A stretch of DNA of 7,713 bases. It comes from Acidobacteriota bacterium. Lineage in GTDB: Bacteria > Acidobacteriota > Blastocatellia > Pyrinomonadales > Pyrinomonadaceae. This document shows positions 1 to 6,241 of this stretch, in pieces. The stretch covers positions 1 to 7,713 of the forward strand of contig JAFBAJ010000787.1 of NCBI GenBank assembly GCA_019247865.1, written 5' to 3'. Position numbers and translations under genes: made by a program. A model generated the notes under the pieces. The model did not search any database. It was not told where the DNA came from and worked only from the letters and a program-made list of their open reading frames with translations. Position 1 is the stretch's first letter. Each line of letters starts with the position of its first letter.

Positions 1-1142
1 CCCTGATAAGTGTTGTCGGAGCTGCGCAGAATATGCCAGAAGCTTGGAGCGCCGGGAGTGTTGCCGCCACGATAGACGGCGATGTCTGCTCGGAGGTCGC
101 CGTCAAAGTCGAACTGAGTTTTCAAAGGCAGCGTCGTGCCGCTCGGCTCAAGAATCACTGTGACGTTGTTGGAGCCGAAATTGGCGACGGCCAGATCGGG
201 CGTGCTGTTGCGATTAAAGTCCGCGACGGCCAGATCGACCGGAGTCGAGCCCGCGCCGAGAATGCCGAAATGCGTAAAGCCTCCGCTTCCGTTGCCGTAG
301 ACGATGAACACAGCTCCGCCGCCGATGAGCGCCGCGTCGGGCTTCCCGTCACGATTGAAATCCGCGACCACAGTCCCGAACGGCGCGGCCGTGACGGCGA
401 TGCTTCCTCCGGCGACGAAATCCCCCGCGCCCGTGCCGAGCAGCGTAGAGACATTCGTGCCCTGCACTCCGACCAGATCGAGCTTGCCGTCGTTGTTGAA
501 ATCTCCGGCGGCGATGTCCGCTCCGCGTGAGTTGATGTTCAGCAGCACGCTTGAGGGAAAGCCTCCGGCTCCATTCCCGTACAGGAGATAGACGCCTCCG
601 CCCGGCACTGACTGTCCGGGGCCGGACGTGCTGATCGCGAAATCCAGCTTGTTGTCCAGATTGAAGTCAGCCGCCGCGACATCAACCAGGCCGACGTTGC
701 CCGACCCGAATTGAGTTGTGACAGGGGCTGCAAAGCCGCCTGTCCCGTCACCCAGACGCACATAGATCGAGTGCGGGCCGAACGGAGCCGCGCCGCCCTG
801 TATGAACACCAGGTCGAGCTTGCCGTCGTTGTTAACATCCTTAGTGTCCGAATAGATGGTTGCGACGGCGGATGTGTTAGCGGTAAGGGCCGGAAGAAAC
901 GATCCGGTTCCGTCATTGAGGAGGATGGAGTACTTCGCCGAAGCATCGGTCACATAGATGTCCGGGGCTGCGTCGCCGTTGATGTTTCCGGCCCCGATAA
1001 ACGCCGGGCTCAGGTTGGCCTGAACCGTAATGGTCGTCGTTGTCGCCTCGACGGTTTGAGCTTTGACTGCGGGCGCTGCTAAGAAGCTGGAGAAGCAAAG
1101 GAGCAGGAGGAATCTCCTGGCGTGTATGAGCCGGACGTTCAT
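1..1142 (-). CDS. Secreted FG-GAP/VCBS-repeat protein, N-terminal part (3' end off the left edge)
   Basis: Reading leftward from the ATG at 1142-1140, the frame stays open for 380 codons to the window edge, so the C-terminus is missing. Residues 1-29 form a Sec signal peptide: MNVRLIHARR, then a hydrophobic core FLLLLCFSSFLAAP, with likely cleavage after VKA or VKAQ. The mature part carries FG-GAP/VCBS repeats about 47-57 residues apart. Each has a calcium-loop-like DxNxDGxxD motif: degenerate NINGDAAPD at 53, DVNNDGKLD at 102, DFNLDNKLD at 159, DFNNDGKLD at 214, DFNRDGKPD at 261 and DFNRNSTPD at 308. From about 344 the repeat type changes to FDFDGDLRADIAVYR with SFWHILRSSDN, a module seen in secreted proteins of Acidobacteriota-like bacteria. 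Known family members fold as integrin-alpha-like beta-propellers. The ligand is unknown, and a surface or adhesive role is inference. A purine-rich GAGAGGA lies 9 nt upstream of the start. Confidence 0.88.
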   Translation of the reverse strand, partial: MNVRLIHARRFLLLLCFSSFLAAPAVKAQTVEATTTTITVQANLSPAFIGAGNINGDAAPDIYVTDASAKYSILLNDGTGSFLPALTANTSAVATIYSDTKDVNNDGKLDLVFIQGGAAPFGPHSIYVRLGDGTGGFAAPVTTQFGSGNVGLVDVAAADFNLDNKLDFAISTSGPGQSVPGGGVYLLYGNGAGGFPSSVLLNINSRGADIAAGDFNNDGKLDLVGVQGTNVSTLLGTGAGDFVAGGSIAVTAAPFGTVVADFNRDGKPDAALIGGGAVFIVYGNGSGGFTHFGILGAGSTPVDLAVADFNRNSTPDLAVANFGSNNVTVILEPSGTTLPLKTQFDFDGDLRADIAVYRGGNTPGAPSFWHILRSSDNTYQ

Positions 1143-1254
1143 CGCATTGTTTCCTCTCGCAAGGGAGTCGAGGTACATGCTAAAGACAGATTTATACCTG
1201 CTCGTGCGCCCGTGCAGCGTATTACTTTAAGAATATTTGAGCCGAAGGCTTGAT
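1143..1254 (-). promoter_or_regulatory. Intergenic region between protease gene and FG-GAP gene, likely promoter
   Basis: About 110 bp separate two genes on the same strand. Just after the protease stop is a short hairpin, AGCC-TTC-GGCT (1240-1250). It is followed by CAAATATTCTT and not a T-run, so it is at most a weak terminator. Farther along the minus strand is an AT-rich TATAAAT block near 1188-1194 that could be a -10 element. No convincing -35 box lies 16-18 nt upstream. The promoter call is inference. Confidence 0.3.
1152..1158 (-). promoter_or_regulatory. Ribosome binding site of the FG-GAP/VCBS gene
   Basis: On the minus strand GAGAGGA lies 9 nt before the ATG at 1142. A nearer ATG at 1147 reads ATG-CGA-TGA and stops at once, its TGA overlapping the real ATG. 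The signal peptide begins only at 1142, which settles the start. Confidence 0.55.
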
Positions 1255-2889
1255 TTAACGGGAGGGATTGGCCGCCGCGTTGTTGCGCGGATTGGCCTGA
1301 TTCGTGTTGGCGTTGTCGTTCTCAGGCGTAGCCGGAGGCTCCGGCGCTTTCCAGCCGGAGTGTTCGAGCAGAGTGATGGCGAAACGCACCGGGACGGCGA
1401 AGTTCGAGGCCGTGTTCTCGGTAAAGACGGCGAAGTTGACGCCGATGACGCGCCCCGATTGGCCGAAGAGCGGCGCGCCGGAGCCGCCCTCTGCCGTCTG
1501 CGCGCTGTGGACGATGCGGCGCGCATCCATGTCGAGGTCTGTGATGTAGCCGCGCGTGGTCATCGGCTGAATGCGCTTGGTCTCCGAGAGATAATTGATG
1601 AGCGTTTCGAGCGACGAGCCGTAACGCGCATTGATGCTGCGCGCCTCCGAATCTTCGACCATCGCGAGGATGCGATCAGGCCCGTTCGGATAACCCATCA
1701 TCGCCACCTCTTTGCCGATGCCGACGGCGTCCGTGTCACGGTCGAGCGGCAACACGGGAATCTGCGACGGCAGCTCGCTCGGATTCACTGTGCAGACGGC
1801 CAGGTCGTCGCGCGCGGCGGCCTGTTTGAACTTGAGCGTGATGGCCGGAGCATGACCTGGAAAATAGGCGACCAGCTTTTTGAGGCGCGGCTTGGCGTCG
1901 ATGCCCGTCACGGTGAGGTTCTGCGCGCGCTCGTCTGCGAGCCAGGGCTGCGCGACATGCTTGTTCGTGATGACGAAGCCGTCGCCGACATAAAAGCCTG
2001 TCCCGACGAACTCGTATTCGGCGATAGCGCCGTTGCCTTCCGTCGTCAGCTCCGCCGGTTGCTCTCCGTTCTGGATCACCACGCCGTCATCGCTCATCTG
2101 CGATTCGGCATAGCGCAGTGGTCGCCCGCTCGACGGCTCGACGAAGACGAACGAGCCGGAGATGAGGCAGACTCCGCCGCTGAATTCCGGCACCAGCTTG
2201 GGGACGAAAGAGAGGCTGTCGCGAATCTCTTTGTTGGTCTGGTTGGCTTTGTTCAGCTCATCGCTGGTCTTGTTGAGGTCCTGCGCGAGCTGTCCCTGCT
2301 TGGCTCCGAGTTGTTCGCCCGCGCGGCGTATGTTCTGGATCTCTTTGTACGCGGCGAAGCCCAGGTAGAGCACGCCGCCGACGAGCGCGAGCGTGATGGC
2401 GAGCGCGATCAGCTTCGTGCTCGGATTGATCTCGCGCACCAGCTCGCGCGTGAACTCGCGCAGGAAAACTTTGGCGTCGTCGCGCCGTGCGGTCGCGGCC
2501 GATTCGATCGCGGCGTTCTCGATGAAGGGCGCAACCTGCGACTCGCGCCGCTGCCCGATGACCATCGGGAGCGAGCGGACGGGAAAGAACTGGAGCGCCA
2601 GATTCGTCGCCTCAAAACGCACCTCGTCGCCGTCCGTGATCTTCTTGCCGACCGCGAGCGGCTCTCCGTTATGCGTGATGTCAAGCGATTCGTCGAACTT
2701 CGAGACGCGATAGTTGCCGTTCGCGCGCGCCAGTTCGAGCACCGTGCCGTTGGCCGTGACCGGCAGCGAAGAGCCGCGCAGCCGCAGGTCGCAGCTATCG
2801 CCCGCGCCGATGCGTATCCGCTCGTGCGAGAGCACCTCCGTGTGCCTGTCTTCGCCCGCGACGATGTGTATGACTAATCCGCTCGCCAT
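1255..2889 (-). CDS. FHA-like / membrane helix / coiled coil / trypsin-like (HtrA-type) serine protease
   Basis: The 544-residue protein has four parts. Residues 1-104 resemble an FHA fold: RIRIGAGDSCDLRL at 25-38 and HNGEPLAVGKKITDGDEVRF at 73-92. The usual GR and SxxH phosphothreonine-binding residues are not evident, so it may not bind phosphopeptides. Residues 159-179 form one membrane helix (LIALAITLALVGGVLYLGF). About 181-225 is a polar Glu/Gln/Lys-rich heptad-like coiled coil. From about 290 to 510 is a chymotrypsin-fold protease with the triad readable: His311 in VITNKHV, Asp362 in RDDLAV and Ser470 in AEGGSGAPLF. No PDZ domain follows, unlike DegP or DegS. The C-terminus is an Asn/Pro/Ala-rich tail (515-544). 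Likely topology is FHA-like part in the cytoplasm and protease outside, based on the lysine/arginine-rich stretch before the helix (inference). The substrate is unknown. The start is the first ATG of the frame and gives the complete FHA-like domain; its ribosome binding site is weak. Confidence 0.88.
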   Translation of the reverse strand: MASGLVIHIVAGEDRHTEVLSHERIRIGAGDSCDLRLRGSSLPVTANGTVLELARANGNYRVSKFDESLDITHNGEPLAVGKKITDGDEVRFEATNLALQFFPVRSLPMVIGQRRESQVAPFIENAAIESAATARRDDAKVFLREFTRELVREINPSTKLIALAITLALVGGVLYLGFAAYKEIQNIRRAGEQLGAKQGQLAQDLNKTSDELNKANQTNKEIRDSLSFVPKLVPEFSGGVCLISGSFVFVEPSSGRPLRYAESQMSDDGVVIQNGEQPAELTTEGNGAIAEYEFVGTGFYVGDGFVITNKHVAQPWLADERAQNLTVTGIDAKPRLKKLVAYFPGHAPAITLKFKQAAARDDLAVCTVNPSELPSQIPVLPLDRDTDAVGIGKEVAMMGYPNGPDRILAMVEDSEARSINARYGSSLETLINYLSETKRIQPMTTRGYITDLDMDARRIVHSAQTAEGGSGAPLFGQSGRVIGVNFAVFTENTASNFAVPVRFAITLLEHSGWKAPEPPATPENDNANTNQANPRNNAAANPSR

Positions 2890-3075
2890 ATTTTCAGAAC
2901 AGCTCGGCCGACAACAAACGAGGCGACAGCGCGTGACCGCCTACTCTACCACGCGCGGTCTCACGAGCAGTCGCCTTTCCACGCGAATATTACAATAATA
3001 ACTACGAAGCAGGCAAAGAAGTGGATGCCATTCGCCTCCGCCACGCACGCCGTGTTAGCATCACACACGAAATTT
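2890..3075. promoter_or_regulatory. Divergent intergenic region with AT-rich core, probable promoters
   Basis: This stretch lies between the leftward protease gene and the rightward ferredoxin gene. Its one clearly AT-rich segment is GAATATTACAATAATAAC (2985-3002). On the plus strand TACAAT (2991-2996) matches the -10 consensus at five of six positions and would start transcription near 3003. No good -35 box lies 16-18 nt upstream. On the minus strand the same core reads TAATAT, a poorer -10 match. If the ferredoxin starts at the earlier ATG (3025), this region ends at 3024. Confidence 0.35.
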
Positions 3076-3480
3076 ATGTCAAAGCAAATATCATTTATCG
3101 AAGAACGAGAGCGCGTCTGCGCCCTGGCGCCGGTCGCGTATGCGCCGATTCGTCATCACGTCTTTGTCTGCAACGGAAAATCGTGCGCGGCGGTCGGAAG
3201 CGCGGAGGTCAAAGAGGCCCTGACGCGCGAGCTGCTGGCGCGCGGCGTCCTCTTCGGCAAAGAGAGCAAAGGGAAGAATCCTTCGGGGAGCATCGTCCTC
3301 ACGGATTGCAGCTCGGTCGGCTTCTGCGCCGTCGGCGCGGCCGTGCTCGTCTACCCGGACGGCGTCTGGTACGCGCAGGTGCGCGCCGCAGACGTGCCGG
3401 AGATCGTCGAAGAACACCTGATGAACGGCCGCGTGGTCGAAAGACTCGCGCTGCTCAAAATTACAGCGGAAGGAAAATGA
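3076..3480 (+). CDS. Thioredoxin-fold [2Fe-2S] ferredoxin (NuoE/HoxE-like)
   Basis: This is a small cytoplasmic electron-transfer protein. From the ATG at 3076 it is 134 residues, beginning MSKQISFIEERERV. The same frame extends to an ATG at 3025 (151 residues), preceded by AAGAAG, and to a GTG at 3021 in another frame. I prefer 3076 because the extra residues look non-domain-like, but the start is uncertain. Counting from 3025, HVFVCNGKSCAAVGSAEV (45-62) matches the first ligand motif of NuoE/HoxE-type proteins (C-x4-C, Cys49 and Cys54). LTDCSSVGFCAVGAAVLV (92-109), followed by YPDGVWY, is the second ligand motif. The family norm there is C-x3-C; here Cys95 and Cys101 are five residues apart. 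No hydrogenase or complex I subunit lies in the window, so the redox partner is unknown. The TIR gene begins 73 bp downstream on the same strand. Confidence 0.85.
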   Translation: MSKQISFIEERERVCALAPVAYAPIRHHVFVCNGKSCAAVGSAEVKEALTRELLARGVLFGKESKGKNPSGSIVLTDCSSVGFCAVGAAVLVYPDGVWYAQVRAADVPEIVEEHLMNGRVVERLALLKITAEGK

Positions 3481-3553
3481 ATTAACAGGAACGGGCCGAA
3501 GCAATCAGGAGCGCACATAGCCTGCGAGAAATCTTTATCTTTATCACGAACGA
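3481..3553 (+). other. Leader between ferredoxin and TIR genes
   Basis: This 73-bp gap shifts from GC-rich to AT-rich and ends with a doubled CTTTAT (ATCTTTATCTTTATC, 3531-3545) just before the TIR start. I see no terminator for the ferredoxin and no clear two-box promoter. Co-transcription and a separate promoter both remain possible. Confidence 0.35.
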
Positions 3554-4567
3554 ATGATAAATTTTTTCATCAGTTATAATCAGGCTGACAAGTCATGGGC
3601 AGAGTGGATTGCGTGGCAATTAGAAGAAGCTGATTATACGACCATCCTTCAGGATTGGGATTTTCGACCGTCAGAGAATTTTATCCTCAAGATTAATGAG
3701 GCTATTCAGAACAGCGAACGCACCATCGCTGTTTTATCACCTGCTTATTTGAAATCGATCTATGCTCTTCCTGAATGGGCGGCAGCCTTTGCCCAAGACC
3801 CTACAAGTACGCAGGGAATTCTCCTTCCCGTATGTGTGGAGGAATTTGATTATCAGAAGGGATTGCTCAACCAGTTAATACGCATTGATTTAGTAGGCAA
3901 AGATGAAGAAGCAGCTAAGGAAGCTCTTCTTGAGGGCATCAAACGCGGGCGGGCAAAACCACTTACCCAACCGGAATTTCCCGCTCCTCCCAGATCAATA
4001 ACCGCACCTCCGGCATTCCCTGGCGCGGGCGTTAAAAAGATTTCCGTTCCACCTCTGGTCAAGATGTTCGCGGTGTTCTTCATCATCATTGCGATTGTTT
4101 ATGCCGCATGGACTCGTCTTTTTAAGCAGCAGCCAGAGCCGCCAGTTCCTTGTCCAAAGTTAGCTGAAGGAATGGCGCAATACTACGAAGCGGAGGACGC
4201 CGAATTTTCAGGCGATGCCTCTCTGGACTTTGGGCATCCGGGATATTCAGGTAGTGGCTATGTCTCCGGGTATGGCGGGCGGACCGAAACGGCAACAACT
4301 TTTTTGGTCAACGTCCCGTCCGCAGGTCAGTATCGAGTTGGCCTTTGCTATGGAAACGGAAATCTTTCTGCACGGACACTCACCATCTATGTTAATGATA
4401 AACAGGCCAAACAGACATACCTGCCGAACGCTGCCCGGTGGAATATCTGGCGCATGCAGACGGAATCTTTATCCCTCCAGTCAGGCCCTAACCGAATAAA
4501 GTATCAAAAAAACTCGAACGATAACGGCCAGGTGAATTTGGATTTCATCCAGATTGCCGGAGAGTAA
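3554..4567 (+). CDS. TIR domain / membrane helix / CBM6-CBM35-like carbohydrate-binding protein
   Basis: The 337-residue protein has three parts. Residues 1-131 are a bacterial TIR domain: FFISYNQADKSWAEWIAWQL (4-23), LQDWDFRPSENF (32-43), RTIAVLSPAYLKS (56-68), then LPEW with Glu74 as the candidate catalytic glutamate, and LLPVCVEEF (90-98). Many bacterial TIR domains cleave NAD+; activity here is inference. A Pro-rich linker (138-167) leads to one membrane helix at 169-187 (MFAVFFIIIAIVYAAW), preceded by KK and K. Residues 208-335 look like a CBM6/CBM35 beta-sandwich: QYYEAEDAEFSG (209-220), HPGYSGSGYVSGY (228-240), AGQYRVGLCYGNGN (257-270) and VNLDFIQI (327-334). These include YEAE and Asp330, the residue types that bind structural calcium in those families. 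Inferred topology is TIR inside and CBM outside. No enzyme domain accompanies the CBM. The gene is AT-richer than its neighbours (27 of 60 G/C in 3601-3660 against 36 of 60 in 5881-5940), suggesting transfer. The ribosome binding site is weak (ACGAACGA). Confidence 0.87.
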   Translation: MINFFISYNQADKSWAEWIAWQLEEADYTTILQDWDFRPSENFILKINEAIQNSERTIAVLSPAYLKSIYALPEWAAAFAQDPTSTQGILLPVCVEEFDYQKGLLNQLIRIDLVGKDEEAAKEALLEGIKRGRAKPLTQPEFPAPPRSITAPPAFPGAGVKKISVPPLVKMFAVFFIIIAIVYAAWTRLFKQQPEPPVPCPKLAEGMAQYYEAEDAEFSGDASLDFGHPGYSGSGYVSGYGGRTETATTFLVNVPSAGQYRVGLCYGNGNLSARTLTIYVNDKQAKQTYLPNAARWNIWRMQTESLSLQSGPNRIKYQKNSNDNGQVNLDFIQIAGE

Positions 4568-4579
4568 TGTGCCGGAGAG
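4555..4579. repeat. 10-bp direct repeat around the TIR gene stop codon
   Basis: TGCCGGAGAG occurs at 4555-4564 and again at 4570-4579, with the TAA stop (4565-4567) between the copies. I found no third exact copy at the left side of the TIR gene. It may be a small slippage duplication. Confidence 0.5.
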
Positions 4580-4610
4580 ATTAGCTCTTATCCATCATTA
4601 ATCTGTTTTA
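4578..4610. terminator. Weak terminator-like inverted repeat between convergent TIR and gcvPB genes
   Basis: AGATTA (4578-4583) pairs with TAATCT (4599-4604) across a 15-nt loop and is followed on the plus strand by GTTTTA. The stem is short and AT-rich, so it would be a weak terminator at best. Its place between convergent genes is the main support. Confidence 0.25.
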
Positions 4611-6137
4611 TGCAGCGGAGGCGGCTTCTTTCGGTTTCCAGCGGAGGACGGGCTTGCGCGCGGCGGCGGCTTCGTCGAGGCGACCGATGCGTGTGGTGTG
4701 CGGGGCGTTGATGACCGTGTCGGGGTCTTCGACCGCTTCGTGTGCGATGGCGCGCATGGCGGCGATGAATTGATCCAGTTCCTGTCGTCCGACGGACTCG
4801 GTCGGCTCGATGAGCATCGCGCCCTGCACGATGAGCGGGAAGTAGATCGTCATCGGATGAAAGCCGTAGTCGATCAGCCGCTTGGCGATGTCGAGCGTGT
4901 GGACGCCCTTGCGCGATTGTCGCTTGTCCGTGAAGACGACCTCGTGCATCGGCGGCGCGTCGAAAGGCTTGTCGTAATCTTCCTTCAAACCGTGCGCGAT
5001 GTAACGCGCGTTGACGACCGCAGCCTCCGTCGCCTCTCTCAAACCCTCTGCGCCGTGCGTCTGGATGTAAGCCAGCGCGCGCACCATCATTCCGAAGTTG
5101 CCGTGAAAAGCTTTGACGCGTCCGATGGATTGCGGGCGGTTGAAGTCGAGCTTAAAACTTTCTCCATCTTTCACGACGCGCGGGGTCGGCAGGAACGGTT
5201 CTAACTCTTTGCTGCAACAGCAGGGGCCGCAACCCGGGCCGCCTCCGCCGTGCGGCGTCGAAAAGGTCTTGTGCAGGTTGAGGTGGATCACGTCCACGCC
5301 CATATCGCCGGGACGCGCGACGCCGACCAGCGCGTTCATGTTCGCGCCGTCCATGTAGACCAGGCCGCCTGCTTCATGCACGATCCGGCAGATCTCTTCG
5401 ATGTTCTTCTCAAAGAGGCCGAGCGTGTTCGGGTTGGTCAGCATCAGTCCGGCCACGTCGCCCGCCGCACACAGCTCGCGCAGGTGATCTAAGTCCGTCA
5501 AGCCTTCGGCCGTCGATTTGATCGTCCTGACGGTAAAGCCAGAGAGATTGGCCGAGGCTGGATTCGTGCCGTGCGCCGAATCGGGAATGAGCATCGTGCG
5601 CCTTTTCGCCGAAGCTCCTTCGCCATCGCGCGCGTCGATGAAGGCGCGGATCAGCATCACTCCCGTCATCTCTCCGTGCGCGCCCGCAGCCGGTTGCAAA
5701 GAGACGCCCGCGAGCCCTGTGATCTCCGACAGATTTTCCTGTAGCTCGTAGATCAGTTCGAGCGCGCCCTGCGAATCCTCTTCGGACGCGAGCGGATGCA
5801 GATTGGCATAGCCGCCGATGCGCGCCACCTTCTCGTTGAGGCGCGAGTTGTATTTCATCGTGCAGGAGCCGAGCGGATAGAGCCCCAGGTCTATCGAATA
5901 GTTCCACGTCGAGATGCGCGTGAAGTGGCGCACCACGTCCACCTCGCTCACCTCCGGCACGCCTTCCAGGTCATCGTCCCGCCGCAATTCCTGCGGCACC
6001 AATTCATCCAGCGGCGTCTCGTCCACATCGAGCGCGGGCAGCTTGTAACCGACGCGCCCGTGCTGCGAACGCTCAAAGATGAGCTGCTCGTTCTGCGACG
6101 GATGCGAAGTGACTTTAGTGATGTTGGTTGAACTCAT
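4608..6137 (-). CDS. gcvPB: Glycine dehydrogenase (decarboxylating), subunit 2 (P-protein beta)
   Basis: This is the PLP-carrying half of the two-subunit P-protein of the glycine cleavage system. With GcvPA it decarboxylates glycine and passes the aminomethyl group to lipoylated GcvH in the cytoplasm. At 509 residues it is near full family length. Landmarks: STWNYSIDLGLYPLGSCTMKYN starts at 76, SLQPAAGAHGEMTG at 146-159, PDSAHGTNPASA at 185-196, the cofactor-contacting Asp263 in YMDGANMNAL, and HLNLHKTFSTPHGGGGPG at 285-302, where Lys290 is the expected PLP-binding lysine. An oddity follows directly: CGPCCCSKELEPFLP, with cysteines at 303, 306, 307 and 308, where homologs I know of have small or aliphatic residues (roughly GAGPVGVK). 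The start at 6137 gives a typical N-terminus, but no Shine-Dalgarno is visible before it. It lies 104 bp after gcvPA, separated by a large palindrome. Confidence 0.96.
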   Translation of the reverse strand: MSSTNITKVTSHPSQNEQLIFERSQHGRVGYKLPALDVDETPLDELVPQELRRDDDLEGVPEVSEVDVVRHFTRISTWNYSIDLGLYPLGSCTMKYNSRLNEKVARIGGYANLHPLASEEDSQGALELIYELQENLSEITGLAGVSLQPAAGAHGEMTGVMLIRAFIDARDGEGASAKRRTMLIPDSAHGTNPASANLSGFTVRTIKSTAEGLTDLDHLRELCAAGDVAGLMLTNPNTLGLFEKNIEEICRIVHEAGGLVYMDGANMNALVGVARPGDMGVDVIHLNLHKTFSTPHGGGGPGCGPCCCSKELEPFLPTPRVVKDGESFKLDFNRPQSIGRVKAFHGNFGMMVRALAYIQTHGAEGLREATEAAVVNARYIAHGLKEDYDKPFDAPPMHEVVFTDKRQSRKGVHTLDIAKRLIDYGFHPMTIYFPLIVQGAMLIEPTESVGRQELDQFIAAMRAIAHEAVEDPDTVINAPHTTRIGRLDEAAAARKPVLRWKPKEAASAA

Positions 6138-6156
6138 GGTTGAATAATTTTATTTG

Positions 6157-6235
6157 CCACAGAGGGCACAGAGAGCACAGAGACAAAGAAAAGAATTCTT
6201 GTTTTTACCCTCTGTGTTCTCTGTGTCCTCTGTGG
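6157..6235. repeat. 79-bp near-perfect palindrome of CACAGAG units between gcvPA and gcvPB
   Basis: The left arm at 6157-6182 (CCACAGAGGGCACAGAGAG, then CACAGAG) pairs with the right arm at 6210-6235, with 24 of 26 positions complementary by my count. The 27-nt middle (6183-6209) is itself partly symmetric around AAGAATTCTT (6191-6200). Each arm holds three CACAGAG units 9-10 bp apart. It starts 20 bp from the gcvPB start and ends 7 bp from the gcvPA stop. In RNA it would form one long hairpin. CCACAGAG-type repeats recur between genes in many environmental bacterial genomes, as far as I recall, so a dispersed REP- or MITE-like element is likely. There are no T-runs suited to a classical terminator of the leftward operon. 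Confidence 0.9.
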
Positions 6236-6241
6236 CTGAAT

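Noticed and set aside
33..1082. Short plus-strand open frames in the left 1 kb, giving the impression of a gene-poor region
   Set aside because: The minus-strand frame from 1142 is open to the window edge, with a signal peptide and six FG-GAP-like motifs. The plus-strand frames are its shadows.
1237..2877. A 546-codon open frame on the plus strand, opposite the protease gene
   Set aside because: It is antisense to a gene with clear domains and triad. Its product is Arg/Asp/Leu-rich with no recognisable motif, as expected from the complement of GC-rich codons.
3021..3485. Plus-strand frame starting at GTG 3021, overlapping the ferredoxin in another frame
   Set aside because: Its product is Arg/Gly-rich without motifs, whereas the 3076-3480 frame carries the ferredoxin cysteine motifs.
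4698..5492. Overlapping plus-strand open frames opposite gcvPB
   Set aside because: gcvPB is intact and strongly conserved over this stretch. The opposite frames are Arg/Val/Asp-rich shadows without domains.
6157..6235. CRISPR-like array from the repeated CACAGAG units
   Set aside because: The units are 7 bp, spaced 9-10 bp, and arranged as an inverted pair. There are no spacer-sized unique segments.
6138..6241. gcvPA and gcvPB as one gene split by a frameshift or insertion
   Set aside because: Both have full family length and proper N- and C-termini, matching the well-known two-subunit form of the P-protein.
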